A stretch of DNA of 55,882 nt from an uncultured Lachnospiraceae bacterium (GTDB lineage: Bacteria; Bacillota; Clostridia; Lachnospirales; Lachnospiraceae), in NCBI GenBank assembly GCA_910586125.1, contig CAJUHP010000022.1, forward strand, positions 1 through 55,882, given 5' to 3'. Below, piece by piece: positions 16,597-27,438 of the stretch. Made by a program: the position numbers and the translations under genes. Each line of letters starts with the position of its first letter. The stretch's first letter is position 1. The notes below the pieces were generated by a model. It saw only the letters and a program-made list of their open reading frames with translations. It searched no databases and had not been told where the DNA came from.

Positions 16597-16860
16597 ATGA
16601 AAGCGGATAAAAAGAAGATGGAGCGCCTGGTCAAGACTGCTCGCGGTCAGATGGACGGGATTCTGCGCATGATGGAGGAAGACCGTTACTGTATAGATAT
16701 TTCCAATCAGCTTTTGGCGACGCAGGCCATTTTGAGCCGGATCAACAGAGAGGTGCTGGCGGCCCACATGGAACACTGTATGAAGGAGGCTGTCGAGGAG
16801 GGGCGAAGCGAGGAAACCATCGCGGAGCTGATGGCGGTTTTGGAGAAAGCCATGAAGTGA
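16597..16860 (+). CDS. csoR: CsoR-family copper-sensing repressor
   Basis: An 87-residue all-helical repressor (DUF156). The Cu(I) ligands of the family are seen as Cys in RYCIDI and the His and Cys of HMEHC, giving the C-H-C set. It binds the operator at 16385-16404 and leaves it on Cu(I) binding. AGGAGG sits 7-8 nt ahead of the start. copA follows 103 bp downstream in the same direction. Confidence 0.93.
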   Translation: MKADKKKMERLVKTARGQMDGILRMMEEDRYCIDISNQLLATQAILSRINREVLAAHMEHCMKEAVEEGRSEETIAELMAVLEKAMK

Positions 16861-16963
16861 ATGGCGGGACGGTGCAGGCAGAGCGCGGCGGGCAGACAGC
16901 GGGAAGGTGTTTGTGCTCGCGGGCGTTTTGCGCACCGACAGCAAAAAGAGAGGGAGTGAGATT

Positions 16964-19681
16964 ATGAAACAAAAGTTTGACGTGACAGGCATGAGCTGTT
17001 CAGCCTGCCAGGCGCATGTGGAGAAAGCGGTGAAAAAGCTGCCAGGCGTGCAGGAGGCGGCAGTGAACCTCCTGGCAAATAATATGACGGTGACATACGA
17101 CGAGACGGTTCTGGATGACGGAAAGATCGTCAGCGCTGTGACGGACGCCGGATATGGCGCTTCGGTCCATGAGAGCAGCCGAAACAGCGGCAATTCAGAA
17201 AAAAGCCCAGGAAGCGGGCGCAAGCCGGGCGCGCCGGAGGACCCGATGCAGGCCGAGATTGCCTATATGAAGAAACGGCTTCTTGTATCCTTTGCCTGCC
17301 TGGTTCCGCTCATGTACATTTCCATGCACCATATGTTCTATGAATGGTTTGGCCTTCCGGTTCCGGGCTTTATGATGCAGTTTTTTCACGGGGATGCCAA
17401 CGCGATTGCCTATGCCTTTTCACAGTTTCTGCTGGTGCTGCCGATCCTGTATATGAATCGTAAATTTTTCAGCATCGGATTCCGCAGTCTGGCTAAAGGC
17501 GCCCCCAACATGGATACGCTGGTAGCAATCGGCTCTTCGGCGGCTCTGGTTTACGGCGTTTACGCGATTTTTGCCATGGGATATGGTATGGGACACGGAA
17601 ACTGGGATCTGGTGGCGGATTTCAGTATGGATATCTATTTTGAGTCGGCCGGCACGATCCTGACCCTGATTACCCTGGGCAAGTTCCTGGAAGCCCGCTC
17701 CAAGGGCCGCACCGGCGAGGCGATCCGCAAGCTGATGGATCTGGCGCCGAAGACCGCCTCGGTTATCCGGGACGGCGCCGAGGCGGAGATCCCGGTGGAG
17801 GAGGTCGTCATGGGCGATATCGTGGTGGTGCGGCCCGGACAAAGCGTACCGGTGGACGGCGTGATCGTGGAGGGGAGCTCTTCTGTAGACCAGTCGGCCC
17901 TCACCGGGGAGAGTATTCCGGTGGAGAAAAATGTCGGAGATGCGGTGATTGCCGCAACCATCAATAAGACCGGATTTTTTAAGCTGGAGGCGAAAAAGGT
18001 GGGGGACGATACCACGCTGGCCCAGATTATCCGTCTGGTCGAGGAGGCCGGCAGCTCCAAGGCGCCGATTGCCAAACTGGCAGACCAGATCAGCGGCGTG
18101 TTTGTTCCAGTTGTCATGACCGTGGCGGCGGCGGCGACGGTGATCTGGCTGTTGTGCGGAGCGGAATTTTCTTTTGCCCTCTCCATCGGTATCGCCGTGC
18201 TGGTCATCTCATGTCCCTGCGCTCTGGGGCTTGCGACGCCGGTAGCCATCATGGTAGGCACCGGAAAGGGGGCGGAATACGGCATTCTGATTAAGTCCGC
18301 AGAGAGCCTGGAGACGGCCCATACCGTGAAGACCGTTGTTCTTGACAAGACCGGAACCATCACGCAAGGACGCCCCGTTGTCACGGATCTGGCCATTCCC
18401 GGCGGGGAGCTACTGCGCGTGGCAAACGGCTTAAAAACGGCTTTGACTGCCCCGCAGAAGAAGCTTTTGACATTGGCGGCCGCGCTGGAGCAGCCCTCCG
18501 AGCATCCTTTGGCCGAGGCGGTCGTCGGCTTTGCCGCAGAGCAGAAATGTCCGGCGGGAGATGTTCAAAAATTTGCTTCGATACCCGGCCGGGGCGTAAC
18601 GGCCTTTTACGAGGGGGAGGAGTATGCCGCGGGCAATATGGCCCTTTTAAGAGAGTTTGCAGCAGGCGAAACGGAGGAGGTCTTTGCGGAGACGGCCCGT
18701 ATGGGAGAAGCGCTGGCAGAGGAGGGAAAGACGCCGCTGTACTTTGCTTCCCGCACCCGGATTCTGGGTATCATCGCGGTGGCGGACACGGTGAAGCCGA
18801 CGAGCCGCCAGGCGATTGAAGAACTGCGGCACATGGGAATTGATGTGGTGATGCTGACCGGAGATAACCGGCGCACGGCCGAGGCCATTCGCCGCCAGAT
18901 CTCGATCGACCGCGTGGTTGCGGAGGTGCTGCCTCAAGATAAGGAAAAGGAGGTGCGCGCGCTTCAGGAGAAAGGCGGCCGCGTCGCCATGGTGGGCGAC
19001 GGCATCAATGATGCGCCGGCTCTGGCCCGCTCGGATGTGGGCATCGCCATCGGAGCGGGAGCAGATGTGGCGATTGAATCCGCGGATATCGTGCTGATGA
19101 AAAGTGATCTGATGGATGTGGTGACGGCGATTCAGTTGAGCCGCGCGGTGATCCGCAACATCAAGGAAAATCTCTTCTGGGCCTTCTTTTATAATTCCAT
19201 CGGCATTCCCCTGGCAGCGGGCGTCTTCTTCAGCTCTTTCGGCTGGAAATTAAACCCTATGTTCGGGGCGGCCGCCATGAGCTTGAGCTCAGTCTGCGTC
19301 GTCACCAACGCCCTGCGCCTGCGGTTTTTCAAGCCCCGGCTGTCGGCGCGGGCCGCTTCGCAGCCATTGGAAAATTCACATCCAGCAGCCGAGCCTTTTG
19401 CCTGCTGTCCGGTGAATTCAGATAAAGAGACAGGGGCGTGTGCCTCTCAAAAAGAAAGGAGCAATAACACCATGAAAAAAGTTCTGAAAGTAGAAGGTAT
19501 GATGTGCAATCACTGCAAAGCAGCCGTGGAAAAGGCGCTGAACGGCGTGGACGGCGTCGTGAGCACGGAGGTGAATCTGGAGCAGAAGACGGCTGCGGTG
19601 ACGCTGCAGACAGAAGTTTCCGACGATGTTCTGAGGGAGGCCGTAACCGGCGCGGGTTATGAGGTTCTGGGCGTGGAATAA
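16964..19681 (+). CDS. copA: Copper-exporting P1B-type ATPase CopA with C-terminal HMA
   Basis: A 905-residue protein. The amino-terminal HMA domain has GMSCSAC at residues 9-15. The membrane part carries TGES and the CPC ion site (SCPCALGLATP, near 417). The phosphorylated Asp is in DKTGT near 461, HP motif EHPLAEAVV near 510, and GDGINDAP near 677. After the last membrane helices a Cys-containing linker (FACCPVN, GACASQ) leads to a second HMA domain with GMMCNHC. ATG 16964 is chosen over upstream in-frame starts because GAGGGAGTGAG precedes it. It pumps Cu(I) out of the cytosol. The carboxy HMA is unusual; see the nested copZ. Confidence 0.95.
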   Translation: MKQKFDVTGMSCSACQAHVEKAVKKLPGVQEAAVNLLANNMTVTYDETVLDDGKIVSAVTDAGYGASVHESSRNSGNSEKSPGSGRKPGAPEDPMQAEIAYMKKRLLVSFACLVPLMYISMHHMFYEWFGLPVPGFMMQFFHGDANAIAYAFSQFLLVLPILYMNRKFFSIGFRSLAKGAPNMDTLVAIGSSAALVYGVYAIFAMGYGMGHGNWDLVADFSMDIYFESAGTILTLITLGKFLEARSKGRTGEAIRKLMDLAPKTASVIRDGAEAEIPVEEVVMGDIVVVRPGQSVPVDGVIVEGSSSVDQSALTGESIPVEKNVGDAVIAATINKTGFFKLEAKKVGDDTTLAQIIRLVEEAGSSKAPIAKLADQISGVFVPVVMTVAAAATVIWLLCGAEFSFALSIGIAVLVISCPCALGLATPVAIMVGTGKGAEYGILIKSAESLETAHTVKTVVLDKTGTITQGRPVVTDLAIPGGELLRVANGLKTALTAPQKKLLTLAAALEQPSEHPLAEAVVGFAAEQKCPAGDVQKFASIPGRGVTAFYEGEEYAAGNMALLREFAAGETEEVFAETARMGEALAEEGKTPLYFASRTRILGIIAVADTVKPTSRQAIEELRHMGIDVVMLTGDNRRTAEAIRRQISIDRVVAEVLPQDKEKEVRALQEKGGRVAMVGDGINDAPALARSDVGIAIGAGADVAIESADIVLMKSDLMDVVTAIQLSRAVIRNIKENLFWAFFYNSIGIPLAAGVFFSSFGWKLNPMFGAAAMSLSSVCVVTNALRLRFFKPRLSARAASQPLENSHPAAEPFACCPVNSDKETGACASQKERSNNTMKKVLKVEGMMCNHCKAAVEKALNGVDGVVSTEVNLEQKTAAVTLQTEVSDDVLREAVTGAGYEVLGVE
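19472..19681 (+). CDS. copZ: Nested CopZ-like copper chaperone start inside copA
   Basis: In frame with copA, an ATG at 19472 is preceded by AAGAAAGGAG at a spacing of about 11 nt, and begins a full-length 69-residue HMA protein (MKKVLKVEGMMCNHC...) of normal CopZ size. The reading frame through the linker has no stop. Both a CopA fusion and a free chaperone could be made from one mRNA, as happens by frameshifting in E. coli copA. Alternatively, the copA stop was lost by mutation. Confidence 0.6.
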   Translation: MKKVLKVEGMMCNHCKAAVEKALNGVDGVVSTEVNLEQKTAAVTLQTEVSDDVLREAVTGAGYEVLGVE

Positions 19682-19698
19682 GTAAAAGGATTCTGACC

Positions 19699-19750
19699 AA
19701 AAACCGGAGAGCCGGAGGAAGAAATTCCATTTCGGCTTTCCGGTTTTTTT
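19699..19750 (+). terminator. Terminator of the copper operon
   Basis: AAACCGGAGAGCCG pairs with CGGCTTTCCGGTTT around 20 nt, with one or two mismatches, followed by seven T starting at 19744. Confidence 0.85.
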
Positions 19751-19791
19751 ATATCTGCGCGGGTGGAGAAACGCTCCGGTTCCCTGCAGTG

Positions 19792-19807
19792 CGTATCGCT
19801 TGATACG
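19792..19807. promoter_or_regulatory. Short palindrome upstream of MerR gene
   Basis: CGTATC (19792-19797) and GATACG (19802-19807) with a 4-bp centre, in the promoter region of the following MerR gene. Candidate operator only. Confidence 0.35.
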
Positions 19808-19872
19808 ATGATAAATTGTACAGCAACGGTATGGTTAATGGCAAAACTATATTTCTTTCAGGAGACAGGAAA

Positions 19873-20709
19873 ATGAATAAAAAAGACAAGCTTCTCACAA
19901 TCGGACAATTTGCGTCCCTGCACGGTATCAACAAGAAAACGCTGATGTGGTATGATGAAATCGGCCTGTTCCAGCCGGCTTCCGTCAATCCTGAAAACGG
20001 ATACCGCTGTTACAATTATCACCAGAGCCCCATACTCGAAACGATCTTACTGCTGCGTGAACTGGATGTTTCCATAGCGGAGATCCAGGATTTTATGAGA
20101 AACCGCTCCGCCGAAAAGATGAAATACCTTCTGGACGAAAGGCTGGCTCATCTGGATTTACAGATCCGGCACCTGGAGGCCGTCAGGAAAACACTGTGCA
20201 ATCACCGGCAGAATATGGTCACGCTGCTGGCCATGGATCTGAGTGAAATCTGCATCATAGAAAAAGAAGAGCGCTGCCTGGTGACGGTTGATATAGACAA
20301 AGACATCACCTTTGAAAAAGAGGTGGAATCCATCACAGCCGAGACGGCCAAATACCAGCTCGGCCGTCTGCACGAAGCCTCCTACGGCTCTATGATTCCA
20401 GTGAAAAGCCTGTATAACGGCAATTTTGACGATTATACCAAGCTGTTTATAGAGATTCCTTTTCTCAGCCAGAAAGACGGCCTGCATCTGCAGCCAAAAG
20501 GAAAATATTTGAGAGCTTTTCACAAGGGAGAGTGGGAAGGAATTCCTCTGCGCTATCAGAAGATTCTGGATTATGCCGCAGAAAAGAATCTTATTCTGTC
20601 GGGCTTTTCTTATGAAAAGGGGCTCAATGAAACCGTTGTGGACCGGATTGAGGATTATATTGTACAGATCGAAATCCCTGTCCGGGAGCGGGATGAAAAG
20701 ATATTCTAG
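19873..20709 (+). CDS. MerR family regulator with effector-binding domain
   Basis: A 278-residue protein. The amino-terminal winged helix (LTIGQFASLHGINKKTLMWYDEIGLFQPASV) is MerR-type, followed by a dimer coiled coil (LDERLAHLDLQIRHLEAVRKTL) and a carboxy-terminal GyrI/BmrR-like domain of about 150 residues. That layout matches multidrug-sensing BmrR proteins. ATG 19873 follows GGAGACAGGAAA; an earlier in-frame ATG has none. No transporter is adjacent, so the target is unknown. Confidence 0.85.
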   Translation: MNKKDKLLTIGQFASLHGINKKTLMWYDEIGLFQPASVNPENGYRCYNYHQSPILETILLLRELDVSIAEIQDFMRNRSAEKMKYLLDERLAHLDLQIRHLEAVRKTLCNHRQNMVTLLAMDLSEICIIEKEERCLVTVDIDKDITFEKEVESITAETAKYQLGRLHEASYGSMIPVKSLYNGNFDDYTKLFIEIPFLSQKDGLHLQPKGKYLRAFHKGEWEGIPLRYQKILDYAAEKNLILSGFSYEKGLNETVVDRIEDYIVQIEIPVRERDEKIF

Positions 20710-20903
20710 GGCGAGGGTCCTTGTAAAACGGAGTTTTTGCACAGCCATTTTTTGCCGGCTCAAGGGACTGGAACTTATATTTTATATCATATTTCCGTCG
20801 GTGTTTTGCCATTGCCAGCTTCCTCTTTATTTCCCTTTGATTACAGATCAAATCCTTGCATATAAGGTGTCAACTAAAATGATGCAACATCACAAGGCAA
20901 AAA

Positions 20904-20948
20904 CGGCGGGATACGGATAAAATTTCTGTCCGTATCCCGCTGGTTTTC
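20904..20948. terminator. Bidirectional terminator between MerR and DUF2508 genes
   Basis: GCGGGATACGGA (20906-20917) pairs perfectly with TCCGTATCCCGC (20929-20940). T-rich tails lie on both strands, stronger on the minus strand. The 195 bp from 20710 to 20903 hold no gene I can support. Confidence 0.8.
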
Positions 20949-20956
20949 GCCGGTTC

Positions 20957-21178
20957 TTATCCTGCCTCAAATTGCTTCACGCATTTGAGAAGAAACTGAT
21001 ACCGCATCTGTGCCGCCTTCCATTCGTAGATATAGCAGTCCACCATGGTAGGGTCTACAGCATGTTCAAAATTAATCAAAGCACAGTCAATCGCGCCTTT
21101 GGTGTGAGCCAGCTCCTTCTGCAGTCTGGCCATTTCATCCTGGCGCTTCTTTCGCGCAAGCTTTTCCCGATTTAACAT
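20957..21178 (-). CDS. DUF2508 family protein
   Basis: A 73-residue helical protein. The charged amino half (NREKLARKKRQDEMARLQKELAHTK) and the conserved end (FEHAVDPTMVDCYIYEWKAAQMRYQFLLK) match the DUF2508 pattern (VDP...D.YIY...AAQ.KY..LL) common in Firmicutes. Function is unknown. ATG 21178 follows GGGAGGTGG. It is convergent to the MerR gene and divergent from the tad operon. Confidence 0.75.
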   Translation of the reverse strand: MLNREKLARKKRQDEMARLQKELAHTKGAIDCALINFEHAVDPTMVDCYIYEWKAAQMRYQFLLKCVKQFEAG

Positions 21179-21532
21179 ATGATCTGCCACCTCCCAATGT
21201 TCTGTACTTTCAGTATAATCCAAAAAAGAGGCTCCTATTCGCTTTTTCTGGAAATATTGGGAGAAAGTGTATGGAATACAAATTTGGGATAAAACTGTAA
21301 CGGCGCATGGCCGGTAGTAAATCTGTATGCTGCAGCCGTTTTGCACTTTAGTAATAAGACAATGAAAAAAACGAAACTTTTTTTGAAAAAGGATTGACAT
21401 TCTGAACCAATTCTGGTATAAATAATATCAGCATATCTGCTCCGATATTGTTAGATCTGAAAGAAGAGCGCTGCCGGGGTCTCCGGGGCGCGAGGTTTCC
21501 CATTTGATGAAAAAGTTCCGAAAGGAGGTATT
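21179..21532. other. Intergenic region carrying the tad operon leader
   Basis: It contains the tad promoter and, on the minus strand, a possible TTATAC box for the DUF2508 gene near 21213. The roughly 100-nt tad leader has a GC-rich segment (GCGCTGCCGG...CCGGGGCGC, about 21469-21492) able to form a hairpin. No gene is seen. Confidence 0.5.
21394..21422 (+). promoter_or_regulatory. Promoter of the tad operon
   Basis: TTGACA (21394-21399) and TATAAA (21417-21422), 17-bp spacer, about 105 nt before tadZ. No comparable promoter is seen between tadZ and the DUF6382 gene. Confidence 0.75.
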
Positions 21533-22517
21533 ATGCGTTCTGGCATGATAGCGGTCTGGGACAAGGACCGGGAATATGCCGCGAAATTAAGTGAATATCT
21601 GCACCGGCAAAACAGCCTGGGTTCTACGGTGGTGCTGTATTCCGATCCGGACGAATTAAAGAGGGCGGTGGATACCCATCAGGTATCCATGGCGCTGGCG
21701 GGCCGTCCCGTGGCAGACAGCCCATGGCTTGTGGAGACGGCGCATCTGACTTTGACGGAAGAAAGAGACAGCGGCGGATCGGCTGTTTACAAATATCAGC
21801 CGGCCAGGGAAATGCTTCGGATTATCGCCGGCTTTCGCGGTACATCCGCCGCCGAAGAAAACCTGGCGTGGGGGCCGCCGGCACAGCTTCGCGCCGTGTA
21901 TTCTCCGTTGGGCGGATGTCTGAAGACGTCTCTGGCGCTGGTGATGGGCAGTATTCTGGCGGAAGAGAAAACGTGCCTGTTTCTCAGCCTGGAGGTCCAT
22001 TCCGGCTACCGCACGTTGTTTGACAGACAATATCCGATGGACCTGTCGGATTTATTCGCCCTGGTGCGCCATGGCTGCGATGTGAGCGGGAGGCTTTCCG
22101 GCGTCCTGCAGTCTTTTGGAAAGCTTCAGTATATTCCGCCGGTAATCTGGCCGGAGGATATCCGGGAGGCGGAGAGAGGCGAGCTGAAGGAATTGCTGCA
22201 TATTCTGGCGCAGAGGTGCGGGTTTGAGGAGATCGTGCTGGATATGGGAGCGGATATGTCCAGGCCGGAGGAGATTCTGACCTGGTGTGACAAGATCTAC
22301 CGCCCGGAGAAGGACGACGCCTTTTCTTTAGCCAAGCTGACAGAATATGAGGAGTATCTGAAGGTGAGCGGCTACGGCGAACTGGCGGAGCGGACCAGCC
22401 GGATTCCGCTGTCCGAGCTGGCGGGAGAAGCGCCTTCCATGAAATGGAATCAGTGGCAGCGTTGGGAGCAAATGCTGCCCGCGGTGCGCCGGCTGCTGGC
22501 CGGGGAGAGGAACGGGA

Positions 22518-22525
<8 letters not shown>
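21533..22525 (+). CDS. tadZ: TadZ/CpaE-like pilus assembly protein
   Basis: A 330-residue protein with an amino-terminal receiver-like part and a MinD/ParA-type ATPase part. The nucleotide-binding loop is SPLGGCLKTS near residue 124 (a deviant Walker A, KGGxxKT form without the first Lys), followed by LDMGADMSRPE. In Tad systems this protein localises the assembly machine at the membrane. AAAGGAGG precedes the start. It is first in the operon and overlaps tadA by 8 bp. Confidence 0.8.
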
Positions 22526-23825
<1,300 letters not shown>

Positions 23826-24620
23826 TACTTATAAATTGCCCTTCTGGGAGGCTTCTCTATACAGCGGGACCGGTCTGGCTCTGGCGGCGGCCATCGACTA
23901 TGTATTTTACCGTGACCCATTGTTCTTCTTCTTTCTGATGCCGCTGGGGCTGCTGGTCCCTCTTTGGATGAGACGCCGGCGGATGAACCAGAGAAGAGAG
24001 AAGCTGGGAAGTCAGTTTAAAGACGCGATTCTGGCGATCTCTTCCGCGCTTCAGGCCGGGTATTCGGCGGAGAATGCCTGGCGGGAGGCGTGGCAGGAAC
24101 TGATCTGCATCTACGGGGAGAACAGTCTGATCACCCGTGAATTTGAATCTATGGTGCGGGCGATTGCAGTCAACGAGACGCCGGAGGAGGTCATCAGCGA
24201 ACTGGCCGAGCGTTCGGGGCTGGCGGAGATCGAGAGCTTTGCACAGGTATTTTGTTTGGCCAAGAGAAGCAGCGGCGATCTGGTATCCATCATAGACAGC
24301 GCGTCCCAAACCATCACGGAAAAGCTGCGGGTGCGGGAAGAGATTGTGACGCTAACCACGGCAAAGCAGTTGGAAGAGACGATTATGAGTTTTATTCCTG
24401 CCGGTATTATCCTGTACCTGAATGTCGCATTTGAAGGCTTTTTGGATGTGCTGTATGCCACAGCCGCGGGCCGGGTGATCATGACGGCATGCCTTTTTAC
24501 CTATGGGGCGGCTGTGATCATCGGCTGGCGCATGGTATGCGCAAGGGAGTGGTAAGAGGCCGGTTAAGAGACAGGCAAAAGAATAAAAGGCAGGTGCGGG
24601 GAGCCGCCGGGGAGGGGATT

Positions 24621-25178
24621 ATGATAACGAAAGCGGGGATTCTGGTTCTGTTGGCGGGCCTGCTGGTATATTGGATCAAGATCGAGCGCCCAAAGGAGGA
24701 AAAGAAGAAAAAAGAGCGGCAGATGATGGCCGACTATTCAGACATCATAGCAAAGCTGACGGTTTTGACGGGCGCGGGACTTTCGCTGCCCCAAGCCTGG
24801 ATGCGTCTGACGGCGGACTATGAAGCAAAAAAGCAGAAGACCGGAGTGCGCTACGCCTTTGAGGAGATGGCGGCGACCGGCCGGCAGATTCAAAACGGCG
24901 TTTCTCCGGGCCGGGCGTTCGGAGAATTTGGCCGGCGCATCGGGCTTCACGCCTATATCAAGCTGGGGAATCTTCTGGAGCAGAATATGAAGAAAGGAAC
25001 CAAGGGACTGAGCAGCATGCTGCAGGCGGAGGCATATCAGGCGTTTGAGGAGCGAAAGCACCAGGTCAGAAGAACCGGAGAAGAAATCAGTACCCGGCTG
25101 CTGGTACCGATGTTTATGATGTTTGGAGTGGTATTAATCATTATTCTTGTGCCGGCGCTGTTGTCGCTTGCCATTTAG
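24621..25178 (+). CDS. tadC: TadC-like T2SSF domain protein, short
   Basis: A 185-residue protein with one amino-terminal helix (ITKAGILVLLAGLLVYWI), an F domain (YSDIIAKLTVLTGAGLSLPQAW) and a carboxy helix (FMMFGVVLIIILVPALLSLAI). Usual TadC proteins are near 300 residues with more helices; here the first third is missing. GGGGAGGGG precedes ATG 24621; the longer open frame upstream lies over the end of tadB and looks non-coding. It partners TadB. Confidence 0.8.
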   Translation: MITKAGILVLLAGLLVYWIKIERPKEEKKKKERQMMADYSDIIAKLTVLTGAGLSLPQAWMRLTADYEAKKQKTGVRYAFEEMAATGRQIQNGVSPGRAFGEFGRRIGLHAYIKLGNLLEQNMKKGTKGLSSMLQAEAYQAFEERKHQVRRTGEEISTRLLVPMFMMFGVVLIIILVPALLSLAI

Positions 25179-25216
25179 AAAGCTGGGCGGCGGACAGGAA
25201 AAAGAGGGAGGTTTGT

Positions 25217-25447
25217 ATGAAAAAGAGAAATTCTGTGGGGGCAGATGGAATCGCCAAAAGAAAAGAGGAGCAGGGAAGAAAACGCTGGAAAGGGCTGCTG
25301 AGAGACGAGAGCGGAGCCGGGGTGATCGAGGTGATTCTGATCCTGGTGGTTCTCATCGCGGTAGTGATTCTGTTCAAGGAGCAGATTCTTTCGCTGGCGC
25401 AACTGATATTCGGAGATATCTTTACCAAAGCGGAGAGCGTATTTTGA
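25217..25447 (+). CDS. flp: Flp/Flp1-type major pilin
   Basis: A 76-residue pre-pilin. A basic leader of about 31 residues ends in DESG, then the mature pilin core AGVIEVILILVVLIAVVILF with the Glu at +5 typical of type IVb pilins. The leader cleavage site is between G and A (SG|AGVIE). GGGAGG precedes the start. It is the likely shaft subunit processed by the peptidase at 28516. Confidence 0.85.
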   Translation: MKKRNSVGADGIAKRKEEQGRKRWKGLLRDESGAGVIEVILILVVLIAVVILFKEQILSLAQLIFGDIFTKAESVF

Positions 25448-25457
25448 GGGCGGCGGT

Positions 25458-27392
25458 ATGAGCGGAAAACAGGACGGCGGGGAGGCCCGAAACAAGAGCC
25501 GGGTACGGGGAGAAATCACGCTGTTTTTAAGCTTGATTCTGGTGGTTATGATTTCATTTTTGTGTACGGCGCTGCAGTCGGCCCGCATAGCGGGCAGCCG
25601 GTATCTGTTCTCTCTGGCAGCCGAGGCGTCAGCCCGCTCCCTGTTTGCTGTATACGATACCAGAGCCTGGGAACAGTACCGGATTCTGATGCTGTCAGAT
25701 GAGGAAAAGGCGATGGGGATCGGGAGAGAATGCCTGGAGAGCTACAGCCGCAGTAAAACGCTGTTTCCTGTGTCCTTTTCCGGTCTTGCGCTGACGGGCC
25801 GGGAGACGCTTGCGGACAATGGAGCCGCGGGATGGGAGCGGGCGGCGACGGCTTATATGGAGGCGAAGATTCCGGTGGAAATGGTCGGATGGCTGTGGGA
25901 GCAGAGCGGCCTGGCAGAAGGGCTGGAAGATCTGACAAAATGGCTGACCGGCTTTCAGGAACTGATGAAGCCGATGATCGAGCTGGAAAGGAAACTGTGT
26001 GATCTGGAGAAAAAGCTGTCCAAGGCTGTGGAAGCGTTTCAGCGCGGACAGGAGCTTTTGCAGAGCCTGGGGGAGAGCGCTCAGGCCCTGCGGGGGCTTT
26101 CTGAGAGCGACGCCGGGCCTGAGGAGTGGGAGGCGGCCTGGTCGGCCCTGCAGGGGGCGCTTGATCAGGTGAAGGAGCATGCCCGCGGACGAAACGACGC
26201 TATATCCGAACTGGCGGGTAAGGCCGCCGGGCAGATGGAGGCAGCTCAGAGCCTGAAACGCCAGATTGAGGAGCTTACAAAGAGCTTAAGCACAAGCGAC
26301 GGCGGCGGCCTGACCTCAGCGCTGGCCGATTTGGGCGGATATCTGAACAGTTTGACGGGACGCTTCGATTTTCTGGAAAATCTTCCGGGAGAACTGGAAG
26401 CACAGCGGGAATTTCTGAACCGGATCGAGAGTCTTCCTCTGCCGCCGCTGGCAGAGCTTCTGGAGGGGGAAGGGCTGGAGAGCCTGGCCTCCTTGCAAGG
26501 GCAGGCGGCCGATTTGTCGGAAAGCGAGTGGAGGCCCCAGGAGCTGACTGTGACGGAGGGGACGGAGGAGGACGAGGTTTCTCTGGGACAGCTTCTGCAG
26601 CTTAAGGAGTGGCTGGATAGGGGGATTTTGGCGCTGGCTTTGGAGGATAGCAGCCAGGTATCCGGCGCGTCGGCGGGGCGCAGTTTGACTCGTACGCCGC
26701 GGACGGATTCGGCCGGTCTTCTGGAACAGGCTTACAGCAACCTCCTCTATGGAGAGTATGCGATCCGCTACACCGCCTGCTACGGGGAGGACGGAGGGGC
26801 CGGCCTGCAGTATGAAACCGAGTATTTGATTGCGGGGGAAGACAATGATAGAGCCAATCTGTCGGCGGTTGCTGTGCGTTTGATGCTGCTGCGAGGCGCG
26901 GCCAATCTGGGTTATCTGCTGACGGACGAGGGAAGCCGCAGCCAGGCACAGGGCATAGCGGCCGGAATTTCTCTGCTGCTGGGCGGATTCATTCCGGTGA
27001 CGCTGTTGTCGGTGCTGATCCTGATTTTGTGGGCCATGGCGGAGGCGGTCTGTGATACGCGGGCTCTCTTTGCGGGCGGAAAAGTTCCGTTTTGGAAGGA
27101 TGCTTCCAGTTGGAATCTGTCCTGGAATCGGCTGTGGTCACTGTTGGATGGAAGCGGGCTGTCTGGGGCCGGAAGAGAGGAAGGGATGACGTATAAAGAG
27201 TATCTGCGCATTCTGTTGTTTCTGACGCCGCTTGTCGAGAAGTGTTTTCGGACGATGGAGACGGCGGAGGAAAATCTGAGAGCCGCCAGACCGGAATTTA
27301 TAATAGATGCGGCGCTGTGCCGTGCTGTTGTGACAGCAGAAGGCCAGGCGGCCGGACGGGCATATGATATGTCCCTGGAATACGGGTATTAA
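25458..27392 (+). CDS. DUF5702 domain protein of tad loci
   Basis: A 644-residue protein. An amino-terminal helix (EITLFLSLILVVMISFLCTALQSARIAGSRY) resembles TadE/TadG pseudopilin starts. A long coiled-coil-like centre (residues about 160-400) and a carboxy membrane region (AAGISLLLGGFIPVTLLSVLILILWAMAEAV) follow. It matches DUF5702 proteins that accompany Clostridia tad operons. It may act as a surface or tip-associated component; no biochemical role is known to me. Confidence 0.75.
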   Translation: MSGKQDGGEARNKSRVRGEITLFLSLILVVMISFLCTALQSARIAGSRYLFSLAAEASARSLFAVYDTRAWEQYRILMLSDEEKAMGIGRECLESYSRSKTLFPVSFSGLALTGRETLADNGAAGWERAATAYMEAKIPVEMVGWLWEQSGLAEGLEDLTKWLTGFQELMKPMIELERKLCDLEKKLSKAVEAFQRGQELLQSLGESAQALRGLSESDAGPEEWEAAWSALQGALDQVKEHARGRNDAISELAGKAAGQMEAAQSLKRQIEELTKSLSTSDGGGLTSALADLGGYLNSLTGRFDFLENLPGELEAQREFLNRIESLPLPPLAELLEGEGLESLASLQGQAADLSESEWRPQELTVTEGTEEDEVSLGQLLQLKEWLDRGILALALEDSSQVSGASAGRSLTRTPRTDSAGLLEQAYSNLLYGEYAIRYTACYGEDGGAGLQYETEYLIAGEDNDRANLSAVAVRLMLLRGAANLGYLLTDEGSRSQAQGIAAGISLLLGGFIPVTLLSVLILILWAMAEAVCDTRALFAGGKVPFWKDASSWNLSWNRLWSLLDGSGLSGAGREEGMTYKEYLRILLFLTPLVEKCFRTMETAEENLRAARPEFIIDAALCRAVVTAEGQAAGRAYDMSLEYGY

Positions 27393-27438
27393 AAATGGGC
27401 GAAGACAGCAAGCGCCGCATAGAAGGAGGTGATTTTCC

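Noticed and set aside
20710..20903. Possible insertion sequence remnant between MerR and DUF2508 genes
   Set aside because: No inverted repeats or transposase similarity could be supported; only the terminator is reported.
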